Origin: Chloroflexota bacterium
GTDB taxonomy: Bacteria > Chloroflexota > Anaerolineae > UBA1429
Assembly: GCA_012515695.1 (NCBI GenBank)
Contig: JAAYXX010000556.1
Span: 1-6,848 of the forward strand
Direction of reading: 5' to 3'
DNA length: 6,848 nucleotides
Positions 1 through 6,122 of the stretch are shown here, piece after piece; within the stretch, counting starts at the first letter, position 1; every line of letters begins with the position of its first letter. The notes beneath the pieces were generated by a model. That model worked only from the letters and a program-made list of their open reading frames with translations, was not told the DNA's origin and made no database searches. Position numbers and translations under genes: made by a program.

Positions 1-804
1 AAGGTGGAGCAGATCGTCAACGAGCGGATTCGCCAAAATCTGGCCGTTACCACAGCGGAAACCAGCTATGACGAAGCGCTAAAGGCGGGTGTAGTGGCGC
101 TGTTTGGCGAGAAATACGGCGACAGGGTGCGGGTCGTGCGTGTGGATGGCTTTACCGCCGAACTGTGCGGAGGAACCCACCTGTCGGCCACCGGTCAGAT
201 CGGGTTCTTTATGATTACCAGCGAGTCCAGCATTGGCTCCGGGCTACGGCGCATTGAGGCTGTGACCGGGCGAGGCGCGGAAGCGTATGTGCACGAGCGC
301 CTGGACACGCTAAAATCAGTGGGAGAGGTGTTGGCTGCTCGACCAGGGGACGAACTGGAACAAGCCCAGGATTTGCTGGAACAACTGCGTGAGCAGAGGC
401 GTACTATAGAAGAACTGCAACGACAGTTGGCCGCAGGGAAAGCCGATGCGCTGATCGAGCAGGCTGTGGAAGTGAACGGGGCCAAGGTGTTGGCGGCGCA
501 GGTCGAGGCGGCGGATGTGGACGCGCTGCGCGACATGAGCGACCGCCTGCGCGACAAGCTAGGCAGTGCGGTAGTCGCACTGGGCGCGGTGATTGATAGT
601 CGGCCAATGCTGGTCGTTGCTTTGACGCAGGATTTGGTGGACAAAAAGGTGCACGCGGGCAAGCTCGCGGGCGCGGCGGCCCGTAAAATGGGCGGCGGCG
701 GCGGCGGGCGGCCCAACATGGCTCAGGCGGGGGGCAAGCAGGCGGAGAACCTCCCGGAAGCCCTGTCCAGCGTGCCAGACCTGGTGGCGGAGGCTCTGCG
801 CTGA
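1..804 (+). CDS. alaS: Alanyl-tRNA synthetase, C-terminal part (5' end outside window)
   Basis: Cytoplasmic enzyme that charges tRNA-Ala with alanine and edits mischarged Ser/Gly-tRNA-Ala. The reading frame is open from base 1, so the gene starts upstream; the GTG at base 4 is an internal valine codon. Counting from base 1, residues 1-90 are the end of the editing (tRNA-SAD) domain. They include ALFGEKYGD and ELCGGTH, whose Cys56 and His60 are the CxxxH half of the zinc site; the partner HxxxH would lie upstream. Residues about 117-150 form a Glu/Gln/Leu-rich coiled coil. Residues about 155-267 are the C-Ala/DHHA1 domain with the hallmark glycine run followed by RPNMAQAGG (231-245). AlaS is normally about 870-900 residues, so roughly the last 30% is present. 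It ends in TGA, 39 bp before the next gene. Identification is very secure. Confidence 0.97.
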   Translation, partial: KVEQIVNERIRQNLAVTTAETSYDEALKAGVVALFGEKYGDRVRVVRVDGFTAELCGGTHLSATGQIGFFMITSESSIGSGLRRIEAVTGRGAEAYVHERLDTLKSVGEVLAARPGDELEQAQDLLEQLREQRRTIEELQRQLAAGKADALIEQAVEVNGAKVLAAQVEAADVDALRDMSDRLRDKLGSAVVALGAVIDSRPMLVVALTQDLVDKKVHAGKLAGAAARKMGGGGGGRPNMAQAGGKQAENLPEALSSVPDLVAEALR

Positions 805-823
805 CCGGGTCGTGATAGACTAA

Positions 824-846
824 CATGGGGAAACCTGGTTTCCATG
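824..846. promoter_or_regulatory. Imperfect palindrome spanning the start codon of the FtsA-like gene
   Basis: Bases 829-843 are a perfect 7+1+7 dyad, GGAAACC-T-GGTTTCC. If GG at 829-830 is treated as a bulge, the symmetry instead runs from CATGG (824-828) to CCATG (842-846), so the ATG at 844 sits in one arm. As DNA this looks like an operator half-site pair. As RNA it could fold over the start codon and the weak GGGG at 827-830, which is the only purine-rich stretch upstream. The dyad is directly visible; any regulatory role is inference. It is not a convincing terminator for alaS because no T-run follows. Confidence 0.35.
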
Positions 847-2079
847 CTCAACTTTAGACGCAAGGCCAAGAACGCGCCGGACATGCCCGTCAAGCACCAC
901 AGCATTGTCACGTGGGAGCGGGGGCATGTCCGTGCGGCAGTCCTGCAACTGGCGGATGGCGTTGCCGAGTTGTTTGGGGTGGGTGTGGTTCCCGTGCATG
1001 GCGTGGGGGCTGCGACGCACCCGGACCTGGACCGCTGGATCGCCGGTTGTGAGCAGGCTCTCACCCAGGCCGAGGACATGACCGTTGTCGCCAATGGGCG
1101 CAAAGTCGTTCCCGACTATGTGACGATGAGCATTCCGGCGACACTTACGCGGGGATTGCAGGTGACAGTCTCCCGGCGTCGCAAGAACAGCCTGGAGAAC
1201 ATCAGCCTCGAAGAGATGGCTGCGCTGTTGGAGCGGGGCTATCGCAAAGCGCAAGACCAACTCAAACTACAGGCAAAAGACAGCGACAACGAGATTGTAG
1301 CCGGTTGTCTGGTCGATGTGTCGCTGGATGGGCACGCGGTAGACAGCCCTATTGGCTTGCAGGGGGAGAACCTGGAGGCTCGACTGCACTTTTGCCTGGC
1401 TCCTAACGAGTGGATCAGGGCTTTGGAGTTGGTCGCCCAAAAGCTCGAACTCACCCTGGCGAACATTCTACCTGAGCAGATGGCGTATGCTTCCTCGCTG
1501 ATGGACCCCACTGCGCTCCTCTTGCTGTTCGACGAGCATCACTCGATCACGAGCATGGTCCGTCGGGGGCGATTGGAGTGGACTCATCTGGTAGAGATGG
1601 GGGAGCGCGAGATTGTGGCCTCGGTTGCAGAGACCCTCTCTCTGCAGGGGCAGCAGGCCGACGCGCTGATGCGGGCCTATCGGGCCAGGCAGTTGCGCGA
1701 GGACATCGAATTGCACCTGGCGCGCGCGTTCTGGGCCGAACTGCGGGAATGGATGCAGGCCCTGCGCGGGGGAGTGCTGTCCAACCTGCAGGATACGCCT
1801 GTGCCCCACCGCCTGTACTTTGTTGACATGACGCGGCGTATGCCGGAAGCCATTCTCTCTCTGCAAACGTCCTATTGGGGGGAGAGCCTACCGTTTACCC
1901 GCAGCCCCGAGATAACCGGCCTGTCTGTGAGCGGCGTGCGGAATGTGCTGGATTGCACCGCTCAGGCAGCCGATCCCGGTTATCTCGCTTTGCGTACCGT
2001 AGCCTATTACGTCGCCCAGCTATACGCTTCAGGCAGCAACCTGGAGCGCACTCTGATGGAAACCATCCGTTGGAGTTGA
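844..2079 (+). CDS. Divergent FtsA-like (pseudo-actin fold) protein
   Basis: A 411-residue soluble protein with no signal peptide or membrane segment. It follows FtsA along its length. Residues 18-52 resemble the FtsA first strand through 'GVG..P..GV' (GVGVVPVHGV, 45-54). Residues 60-80 match the helix containing 'AE'. Residues 90-140 match the SHS2/1C insert, with DYVTMSIPA resembling the FtsA substrate strand. Residues 165-185 (DSPIGLQGENLEARLHF) closely match the FtsA 'PiGm.G.rLea..h' signature. ILPEQMAYASSLM (208-220) matches 'plA.a..vL', and 221-262 match the phosphate-2 region. The nucleotide motifs are missing: the usual DIGT is TWERG (23-27), DIGGGTTD is FDEHHSIT (229-236), and the late GG pair is FVDMTRR (326-332). 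It probably does not hydrolyse ATP. The start at 844 is the first ATG or GTG after an in-frame stop. There is a 43-bp gap to the bitopic gene downstream, its likely partner. FtsA relatedness was judged by eye; function is unknown. A PilM-type protein is the main alternative. Confidence 0.75.
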   Translation: MLNFRRKAKNAPDMPVKHHSIVTWERGHVRAAVLQLADGVAELFGVGVVPVHGVGAATHPDLDRWIAGCEQALTQAEDMTVVANGRKVVPDYVTMSIPATLTRGLQVTVSRRRKNSLENISLEEMAALLERGYRKAQDQLKLQAKDSDNEIVAGCLVDVSLDGHAVDSPIGLQGENLEARLHFCLAPNEWIRALELVAQKLELTLANILPEQMAYASSLMDPTALLLLFDEHHSITSMVRRGRLEWTHLVEMGEREIVASVAETLSLQGQQADALMRAYRARQLREDIELHLARAFWAELREWMQALRGGVLSNLQDTPVPHRLYFVDMTRRMPEAILSLQTSYWGESLPFTRSPEITGLSVSGVRNVLDCTAQAADPGYLALRTVAYYVAQLYASGSNLERTLMETIRWS

Positions 2080-2112
2080 TCGGCTGTTCTACCCATCACT
2101 CCAGACGGACCT

Positions 2113-2118
2113 GGGAGG
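2113..2118 (+). promoter_or_regulatory. Shine-Dalgarno for the 2123 gene
   Basis: GGGAGG lies four bases before the ATG at 2123. The spacing is short but the match is strong, and the same core is used before 3630 and 4052. It supports translation starting at 2123. Confidence 0.6.
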
Positions 2119-2122
2119 TTTC

Positions 2123-3661
2123 ATGCGGCCTATCGAAGTGATTCACCTGAACCGTCAAGATAGCGTGGACGTTATCCGCGAGTTGATCTACAGCGCCACG
2201 CCCGGCGCGCAGTTGTGGCTGGCCGTACCCTGGCGGGCCAAGGTTCTGCGCGATCTCGTGAGTTTGAAGCGGATCAAGCGCACAGCGGAAATGGCCGGGA
2301 TCGAGTTATGCCTGGCATCTGCGCATTTCCAAACCCGGATTCTGGCCCGCGAGGCGGGGATACCCGCGTATTTCCAGTTGCCGCTTGCCCTGCGAGGCTA
2401 CAAAAAAGCGCGCCCCCAGACCGCGGCGGGTCAGGCGAGCCGTGTGGTCCAGGCCCACGAAGCGGCCCACGCGCGCCTGCGTCGACCACGTACCATTAGC
2501 CTGGGCGTTGTGCTGCTCTCCTTGCTCAGTTTTGTGGTGTTGGTAGGGGTGTTGGGCGGTGCGGCTATTGGGCTGGTGCCCAGCGCCACGATGACCCTGG
2601 AACCGGTGGCCCAAGAGGTGTCGGGGAACCTGGATGTGAGTGTAGACCCGTTTTTGCATGAGGTGGACTATGGCCGGGCCATCGTCCCCGCGCGCTTTGT
2701 GCAGGTGATCGTAACAGGGCGTGGCGATACGCCAGCCAGTGGGCGGTTGGATGTGCCCGATGGACACGCTGCGGGCGACGTGGTTTTCATCAACCGCACG
2801 ACTGATCAGGTTGTGATACCTAAAGGGACTATTGTCCGTACCGGCTCGGGTGTGAACGTGCGCTTTTATACGGTGGCGGATGTGGTCGTGCCTGCCCAGC
2901 TTTACGGACATGCACGGGTAGGGGTGATCGCTCTGGATCCGGGGCCGCTTGGGAATGTGCAGGAACTGACGATTAATGTGCTCGAAGGGGATGCGGCTCC
3001 CAGGGTAGAGGTGTTGAATGACGCGGCTACCTACGGGGGAAGTGTGAGCCGGCTGCCGGTGGTGGCTCCGGGGGACATGGATCGGCTGCGGGCCGAGATG
3101 ATCGAGCGGCTTCAGGCGGAGGCGCACGAGCAACTCGTGGCGGAATTGGAGGAGGGGGAGTTTATCCCTTCGGAAAGCCTGAACACGCAGATCATGGAAG
3201 AGCACTTTGATCAGGTGCTTGACGAGCGCAGCGATGTGCTCTCGATGGAGATGAAAGTCGTGGTGCGCGGGGTGGCGGTGGATGGCCGGGCATTGGAGGA
3301 TTTTGTCGGGCATTTCCTGGCCAGCCGCGTGGATGAGGGGCTGGCGCTAATTGACGGCAGCCTTGACCTGCAGCGCTCGGCGAATGTGAGAACGGAAGGC
3401 AACGTGATGACGTTCAACATCACGGCGCGTGGGATGGTCGCTCCGGTCATTGATGTAGAGTCGATCAAGCGCGAGTTGCGCGGCAAAAAGCTGGCAGATG
3501 CCCGGCTGTGGCTGCGCGAGGAATTGGAGTTGCGTAGCGAGCCGCATATTGTTGTTTCCCCGGAATGGTGGGACTATCTTCCCTGGCTGCCTGCGCGGCT
3601 GAATGTTACCATTTCTTCGGGGGAGGAACATGCGGCACTTGGCGCTGGACGTGGGGGATGA
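2123..3661 (+). CDS. Bitopic membrane protein: Rossmann-like N-domain, one TM helix, baseplate-J-like exterior
   Basis: 512 residues in clear sections. Residues 1-85 form an alternating alpha/beta domain (LWLAVPWRAKVLRD, then LKRIKRTAEMAGIELCLAS, then LAREAGIPAYF). It matches a small domain found at the N-terminus of envelope proteins in Chloroflexota and candidate-phyla bacteria. Residues 92-123 are a basic, Ala-rich linker. Residues 125-152 are one hydrophobic helix preceded by Arg/Lys, predicting a cytoplasmic N-terminus. Residues 155-310 are beta-rich; FINRTTDQVVIPKGTIV (222-238) followed by FYTVADVVVPA resembles the baseplate J/gp47 family. Residues 316-347 form a charged helix. Residues 452-498 (GKKLADARLWL... 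then SPEWWDYLPWLPARLNVTI) form a C-terminal repeat-like domain common in such proteins. The last ~11 residues lie in the ruvX overlap. No other phage genes are nearby, so this is more likely an envelope protein than a phage baseplate. Domain assignment is by eye; function is unknown. Confidence 0.75.
   Translation: MRPIEVIHLNRQDSVDVIRELIYSATPGAQLWLAVPWRAKVLRDLVSLKRIKRTAEMAGIELCLASAHFQTRILAREAGIPAYFQLPLALRGYKKARPQTAAGQASRVVQAHEAAHARLRRPRTISLGVVLLSLLSFVVLVGVLGGAAIGLVPSATMTLEPVAQEVSGNLDVSVDPFLHEVDYGRAIVPARFVQVIVTGRGDTPASGRLDVPDGHAAGDVVFINRTTDQVVIPKGTIVRTGSGVNVRFYTVADVVVPAQLYGHARVGVIALDPGPLGNVQELTINVLEGDAAPRVEVLNDAATYGGSVSRLPVVAPGDMDRLRAEMIERLQAEAHEQLVAELEEGEFIPSESLNTQIMEEHFDQVLDERSDVLSMEMKVVVRGVAVDGRALEDFVGHFLASRVDEGLALIDGSLDLQRSANVRTEGNVMTFNITARGMVAPVIDVESIKRELRGKKLADARLWLREELELRSEPHIVVSPEWWDYLPWLPARLNVTISSGEEHAALGAGRGG
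3621..3626 (+). promoter_or_regulatory. Shine-Dalgarno deciding the ruvX start
   Basis: GGGAGG ends three bases before the ATG at 3630, inside the 3' end of the preceding gene. No such site precedes the in-frame ATG at 3603. The 3630 start also places the family's LALDVG strand right at the N-terminus, as in typical RuvX proteins. Confidence 0.65.
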
Positions 3662-4055
3662 GCGAATTGGGGTTGCAATCAGCGACCCTGATGGAGTGCT
3701 CGCCCGCCCCCTGGAGGTCATTCCACGGCGAGCCGGGCCGTCGAGTTTTCTGCGCCTTGCCGACATCATCGCTGAGAATCACGTTGAGGTCATTGTCGTG
3801 GGGCTGCCCTTGCGGGAGGATGGCACCGAGGGCAAGCAGGTCGAATCGACGCGGGCGTATGTGCGGGGCCTCGTCAAGTATGTTGATATCCCCATTGTTT
3901 ATTGGGACGAGCGGTACAGCACAAACCGAGCCACTGAAATCATGATTGAGAGCGGCCGCAAGCGACAACGCAGAAAAGAGATGGTAGATGCGGTGGCCGC
4001 GGCCGTTATCTTGCAGGAATACCTGGACAACAAGGCGGGAGGTCCACAGTTGTGA
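3630..4055 (+). CDS. ruvX: RuvX/YqgF, RNase H-fold nuclease (putative pre-16S rRNA processing)
   Basis: 141 residues, the usual family length of about 140. YqgF proteins are RNase H-fold nucleases implicated in maturing the 5' end of 16S rRNA and, by older annotation, in Holliday-junction resolution. Visible motifs: LALDVGDERIGVAISD (4-19) with metal-binding Asp7; VEVIVVGLPLREDGTEG (52-68); the DERYST motif (93-98) with Glu94; and the C-terminal DAVAAAVILQEYL (120-132) with Asp120. All expected acidic catalytic positions are present. The family more often has 'LN' where LR occurs in GLPLREDG. The start overlaps the upstream bitopic gene by 32 nt, and the stop overlaps the mltG start by 4 nt, so all three are probably translationally coupled. 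The ruvX-mltG pairing is common in bacteria (Firmicutes and others), which supports both calls. An alternative start at 3603 would add nine residues but lacks a ribosome site. Confidence 0.93.
   Translation: MRHLALDVGDERIGVAISDPDGVLARPLEVIPRRAGPSSFLRLADIIAENHVEVIVVGLPLREDGTEGKQVESTRAYVRGLVKYVDIPIVYWDERYSTNRATEIMIESGRKRQRRKEMVDAVAAAVILQEYLDNKAGGPQL
4037..4042 (+). promoter_or_regulatory. Shine-Dalgarno for the mltG GTG start
   Basis: GGGAGG lies nine bases before the GTG at 4052. This fixes a non-ATG start that overlaps the ruvX stop as GTGA. Confidence 0.6.
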
Positions 4056-5224
4056 ATTCTGCTCTGCGTATCCTGTTGCGCCTGGTTACACTGGTCCTTG
4101 GAATTTCACTCGTAATTGTCATCCTTGTCGGGTCCTTTTGGTATATGTGGCAGGATGCAAGAGGACGAACGCCTCAGGTCAGTTTCGAGATCACTGCGGA
4201 CAAGATCGAGCGTGGCGTGTTGGGGTTGTACCTGCGCTATCGTGGGAGCGATGTGACCGAGCCAGCAGACCCTGACGCCACGAATGCCGTGACGTTTGTC
4301 GTTGAACTGGGCGAATCTCCGGCGACGATAGCCTGGCACCTCGAAGAGATGGGGCTAATCAAGGACTCGGAGTTGTTTCGGCGGGTCGTGCAATATTGGG
4401 GCGCGGACCAGGATATCCAGGCGGGAGTATATTCCCTGATGCCGAGCATGACTATGGAAGAGATCATGCGCGAGCTGCGGACGGGGCGCAAGCCCTCGGT
4501 GACAGTAACCATCCCCGAAGGGTGGCGGGCCGAACAAATTGCGGCTGCCCTGGAAGAAGCGGGTGTGGTGTCTGCTGAGGAGTTTATGCAGGTGGTTCAC
4601 CAGTGGCGTGACGACTATGATTTCCTGCGAGATCGCCCGGTGGGCAGCGCCACATCGGTGGAGGGGTTCTTGTTCCCTGACACGTACCAGTTGCCGCTAC
4701 AAACGGAGGCCATCCAGGTACTGGATATCATGCTTCAGAACTGGGACCGCCGGGTGTCGCCAGAATTGCGGGCCAAGGCCGAGGAACGCGGCCTGACGTT
4801 GTACGAAGTGGTGACGATGGCCTCCATTGTCGAGCGCGAGGCGGTGATTGCCGAAGAGCGCCCGGTGATTGCCGGTGTGTATTACAACAGGCTCGTCGAG
4901 GGGATGCATTTGCAGGCGGACCCGACAGTGCAGTATGCCCTGGGGTATAACGTCGAGAGCGGCAAGTGGTGGGAGGACATTACGCAGGAGCAGTATAGCA
5001 GCGTCGAGTCTCCCTATAACACGTATGTGAACCCTGGCTTGCCTCCGGGGCCGATCTGCAACCCCGGCCTGGCGGCTATCGAGGCTGCCCTGGAGCCTGA
5101 AGAGAGCAACTATTTGTTTTTCGTGCATGTTGGCGAGGGGCGCCACGTCTTTGCCGAGACGTATGAGGAACACCTGCGGAACTATGAGGCAGTCGGCGGG
5201 CAGCCACCGGCGATTCGTGAGTAG
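4052..5224 (+). CDS. mltG: MltG, endolytic peptidoglycan transglycosylase
   Basis: Inner-membrane lytic transglycosylase that cuts nascent glycan strands and so sets their length. 390 residues with a GTG start (read as Met). Residues 7-31 are one membrane helix, so the catalytic part is outside the cytoplasm. Residues about 80-150 form the LysM-like subdomain (VVELGESPATIAWHLEEMGLI through AGVYSLMPSMTMEEIMRELRTG). The catalytic core has EGFLFPDTY (204-212), MASIVERE (256-263) with the proposed catalytic Glu261, ERPVIAGVYYNRL (269-281), MHLQADPTVQYALG (285-298) and SPYNTYVNPGLPPGPICNPG (320-339). All of these are family signatures. A less conserved stretch of about 45 residues (35-79) separates the helix from the LysM part. 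It overlaps ruvX by 4 nt. Two uncharacterised envelope-type genes lie just upstream in the same apparent operon. Confidence 0.96.
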   Translation: MNSALRILLRLVTLVLGISLVIVILVGSFWYMWQDARGRTPQVSFEITADKIERGVLGLYLRYRGSDVTEPADPDATNAVTFVVELGESPATIAWHLEEMGLIKDSELFRRVVQYWGADQDIQAGVYSLMPSMTMEEIMRELRTGRKPSVTVTIPEGWRAEQIAAALEEAGVVSAEEFMQVVHQWRDDYDFLRDRPVGSATSVEGFLFPDTYQLPLQTEAIQVLDIMLQNWDRRVSPELRAKAEERGLTLYEVVTMASIVEREAVIAEERPVIAGVYYNRLVEGMHLQADPTVQYALGYNVESGKWWEDITQEQYSSVESPYNTYVNPGLPPGPICNPGLAAIEAALEPEESNYLFFVHVGEGRHVFAETYEEHLRNYEAVGGQPPAIRE

Positions 5225-5321
5225 CGCGGCGCTGGGAGGCATGGCCTGGCGCTAGAAAAACGTTTGCCTGGTCCTGTCAGGCGTTCTGGGGCAGGGTTGC
5301 CAGGGATAGAATGGGGTTGGC
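5222..5321. other. Spacer between mltG and the PHP gene, with an imperfect hairpin
   Basis: The spacer holds no gene. A perfect 6-bp inverted repeat, TAGCGC (5222-5227) and GCGCTA (5249-5254), encloses a small AGGC-ATG-GCCT hairpin (5237-5247). It is followed by GAAAAACGTTT rather than a T-run, so it is a poor intrinsic terminator at best. Near the next gene, TAGAAT (5307-5312) resembles a -10 box, with only a weak TTCTGG (5284-5289) at -35 spacing. If used, transcription would begin about 3 bases before the ATG, giving a nearly leaderless message. The PHP gene indeed lacks a good ribosome site. These are suggestions only. Confidence 0.3.
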
Positions 5322-6089
5322 ATGTTGGTTGATCTGCATGTGCACTCTAGCCGGTATTCGCCGTGCGGACGCTCTGCACCTGAAGAGATGGTTGCTCAGG
5401 CGATAGAGGTGGGCCTGCAAGGGCTGGTTTTCACGGAGCATCACATTGTCTGGCCGAAGGAAGAGTTGGACAGTTTGCAGGCGCGCTTTCCCGAGATCAA
5501 GCTGTTTCGCGGCATAGAGGTGACCGCAGCCGATGGGAACGACTATTTGATCTATGGGGTGACAGAGCCGGATGTGTTTCAGTGGGGGATGGGCGTTCGC
5601 GAGTTGCTCAAGCGGGCGCACGCTCATGGGGGCGTGGTGGTGATGGCGCACCCGTACCGCTTTCGGCAGGAAGAGCTGGTCATGCCCGATGATGAGATGG
5701 TGGATGGGGTGGAGATAGGCAGTAACAACATGATCAACCACGCCCATCTGAAGGCGTGCAAGCTGGCGGAACGCTGGGGCGCGACGGCTGTGATGTCGTC
5801 TGACGCGCATCATGTGAATGCGGTGGGGCTGTATGGAGTGCGATTTGATCACGCGATTGCGGACGAGCAGGCGCTCGTCGAGGCGCTGAAAAGGCGCGAG
5901 TTCCGCCGGTTTGCCGACGTGGCGCGCCTTACCGCCCTGAACGACGAGATCTTGTCGTATGTGCCAGAAGTAACCAGGCTGCTCGCGTTGGGCTATGATG
6001 ACAGAGCAGTGCAAAGGGAGATGCCGCTCCTTGGCCTGGCTGCCATTGAGGGCATTCGTAACGGCTGGGATATTCGCAAACCCATCTAG
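5322..6089 (+). CDS. PHP-domain metal-dependent hydrolase (phosphoesterase-like)
   Basis: 255-residue cytoplasmic protein of the PHP family (polymerase and histidinol phosphatase), whose members hydrolyse phosphate esters at a multi-metal site in a beta/alpha barrel. Metal-ligand motifs in order: LVDLHVHSS (2-10) with His6 and His8; FTEHH (37-41) with His40; RGIEVT (63-68) with Glu66; VMAHPYR (108-113) with His110; and SSDAHH (159-164) with Asp161 and His163. Two motifs depart from the common pattern. The early 'SDG' is YSPCG (12-16), and 'TDHD' is TEHH. Both look like features of a PHP subfamily rather than damage. Residues about 209-255 lie beyond the usual core and form a helical tail (VTRLLALGYDDRAV). 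Substrate cannot be named; polymerase-associated and HisK-type roles are unlikely from the small size and context. A weak GGGG precedes the start. The URO-D gene follows after 33 bp, suggesting co-transcription. Confidence 0.85.
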   Translation: MLVDLHVHSSRYSPCGRSAPEEMVAQAIEVGLQGLVFTEHHIVWPKEELDSLQARFPEIKLFRGIEVTAADGNDYLIYGVTEPDVFQWGMGVRELLKRAHAHGGVVVMAHPYRFRQEELVMPDDEMVDGVEIGSNNMINHAHLKACKLAERWGATAVMSSDAHHVNAVGLYGVRFDHAIADEQALVEALKRREFRRFADVARLTALNDEILSYVPEVTRLLALGYDDRAVQREMPLLGLAAIEGIRNGWDIRKPI

Positions 6090-6110
6090 GGTCCACTGAA
6101 GCAATGCACT

Positions 6111-6117
6111 GGGAGAG
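6111..6117 (+). promoter_or_regulatory. Shine-Dalgarno for the URO-D-like gene
   Basis: GGGAGAG lies five bases before the ATG at 6123 in the 33-bp gap after the PHP gene. It supports the chosen start. Confidence 0.6.
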
Positions 6118-6122
6118 CTCAG

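Noticed and set aside
4..6. GTG as a gene start at the window edge
   Set aside because: The frame is open to base 1, and the sequence is internal AlaS editing-domain sequence, so this is an internal valine codon.
691..707. GGC repeat run resembling a microsatellite
   Set aside because: It encodes the conserved glycine run of the AlaS C-terminal domain, so protein constraint explains it.
2306..3313. Antisense open frame of 335 codons opposite the bitopic membrane gene
   Set aside because: The translation has no domain or hydrophobic pattern and is His/Pro/Arg-rich. The + strand frame has a coherent domain layout and a ribosome site.
3603..3629. Upstream ATG start for ruvX
   Set aside because: It lacks a Shine-Dalgarno site and would add nine residues before the family's standard N-terminal strand; 3630 has a strong GGGAGG.
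2123..3661. Prophage or contractile injection system
   Set aside because: A baseplate-J-like segment alone is present, fused to a TM helix and set among housekeeping genes. No tail, sheath, capsid, integrase or lysis genes are seen.
5222..5265. Intrinsic terminator after mltG
   Set aside because: The outer stem is only 6 bp with mismatches inside, and it is followed by an A-run and not a T-run on the + strand. It is kept only as a described spacer structure.
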